Assembly: GCA_947653505.1 (NCBI GenBank)
Contig: CANTHI010000006.1
Span: 1 to 22,168 of the forward strand
Reading direction: 5' to 3'
Length of the DNA: 22,168 bases
DNA from: an uncultured Eubacterium sp.
GTDB taxonomy: Bacteria; Bacillota_A; Clostridia; Lachnospirales; Lachnospiraceae
Part shown: positions 22,156-22,168 of the stretch, piece after piece
Layout of the letters: every line of letters starts with the position of its first letter
Position numbering within the stretch: the stretch's first letter is position 1
Program-made: the position numbers and the translations under genes
Notes under the pieces: generated by a model
The model's database searches: none
What the model was told of the DNA's origin: nothing
Seen by the model: the letters and a program-made list of their open reading frames with translations, nothing else

Positions 22156-22168
22156 GAAAGGACAGATT
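22124..22168 (+). CDS. Start of a Rossmann-like protein, truncated by the window edge
   Basis: An ATG at 22124 opens a frame, +1 relative to the nucleotidase, that reads MKNYIIFGCGKKGQI to the edge. A short beta strand followed by FGxGxxG is the start of a Rossmann nucleotide-binding fold. N-termini like this are frequent in small surface-polysaccharide proteins (sugar dehydrogenases, nucleotide-sugar modifiers, FkbM-like methyltransferase fusions). GGAG at 22116-22119 is 4 nt before the ATG. It overlaps the nucleotidase by 32 bp. Only 15 codons are visible. Confidence 0.5.
   Translation, partial: MKNYIIFGCGKKGQI

Overview
The window looks like a chromosomal stretch from a low-GC-type gut Firmicute, most likely a member of the Lachnospiraceae. 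The grounds are protein style: twin GH36 alpha-galactosidases, a modular GH26 mannanase with carbohydrate-binding modules, an AAA-ATPase-like/PD-(D/E)XK protein, a PerR-type Fur protein and CDP-glycerol-type glycopolymer genes, together with strong GGAGG ribosome binding sites. This is an inference from the sequence; no species can be named. No rRNA, tRNA, CRISPR array, transposase or phage gene was seen.

Region 1 (about 1-11,550) is a galactomannan utilisation neighbourhood. On the minus strand an AraC-type regulator is followed by an intracellular GH36 alpha-galactosidase and a translationally coupled YczE-type membrane protein. Facing the other way are an AAA-ATPase-like/PD-(D/E)XK protein of unknown role, then a strong promoter, a structured leader, a secreted GH26 endo-mannanase and a second intracellular GH36. 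The likely division of labour is that the secreted mannanase cuts galactomannan outside the cell and the cytoplasmic GH36 enzymes remove galactose from imported oligosaccharides. No transporter is encoded in the window.

Region 2 (about 11,550-13,500, minus strand) is a small stress-sensing pair. It holds a PerR-like repressor whose own upstream region carries a perfect 7-1-7 inverted repeat of PerR-box type, and downstream a soluble methyl-accepting chemotaxis protein with a C-terminal zinc-binding CZB domain. The pair suggests redox or metal-linked chemotaxis.

Region 3 (about 13,600-18,830, plus strand) is a cell-surface glycopolymer operon behind an extended -10 promoter. It encodes a CDP-glycerol glycerophosphotransferase family enzyme, a TarI/IspD-type cytidylyltransferase, an extended SDR epimerase/dehydratase and a polysaccharide pyruvyl transferase family protein with a coiled-coil tail.

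Region 4 (about 18,815-22,168) opens with an unusual repeat zone: GATATC-centred units on a 13-bp lattice with periodic 8-bp insertions. It ends at the ribosome binding site of a large secreted 5'-nucleotidase/cyclic phosphodiesterase with Ig-like repeats. A further gene begins inside the last bases of the nucleotidase and runs off the right edge.
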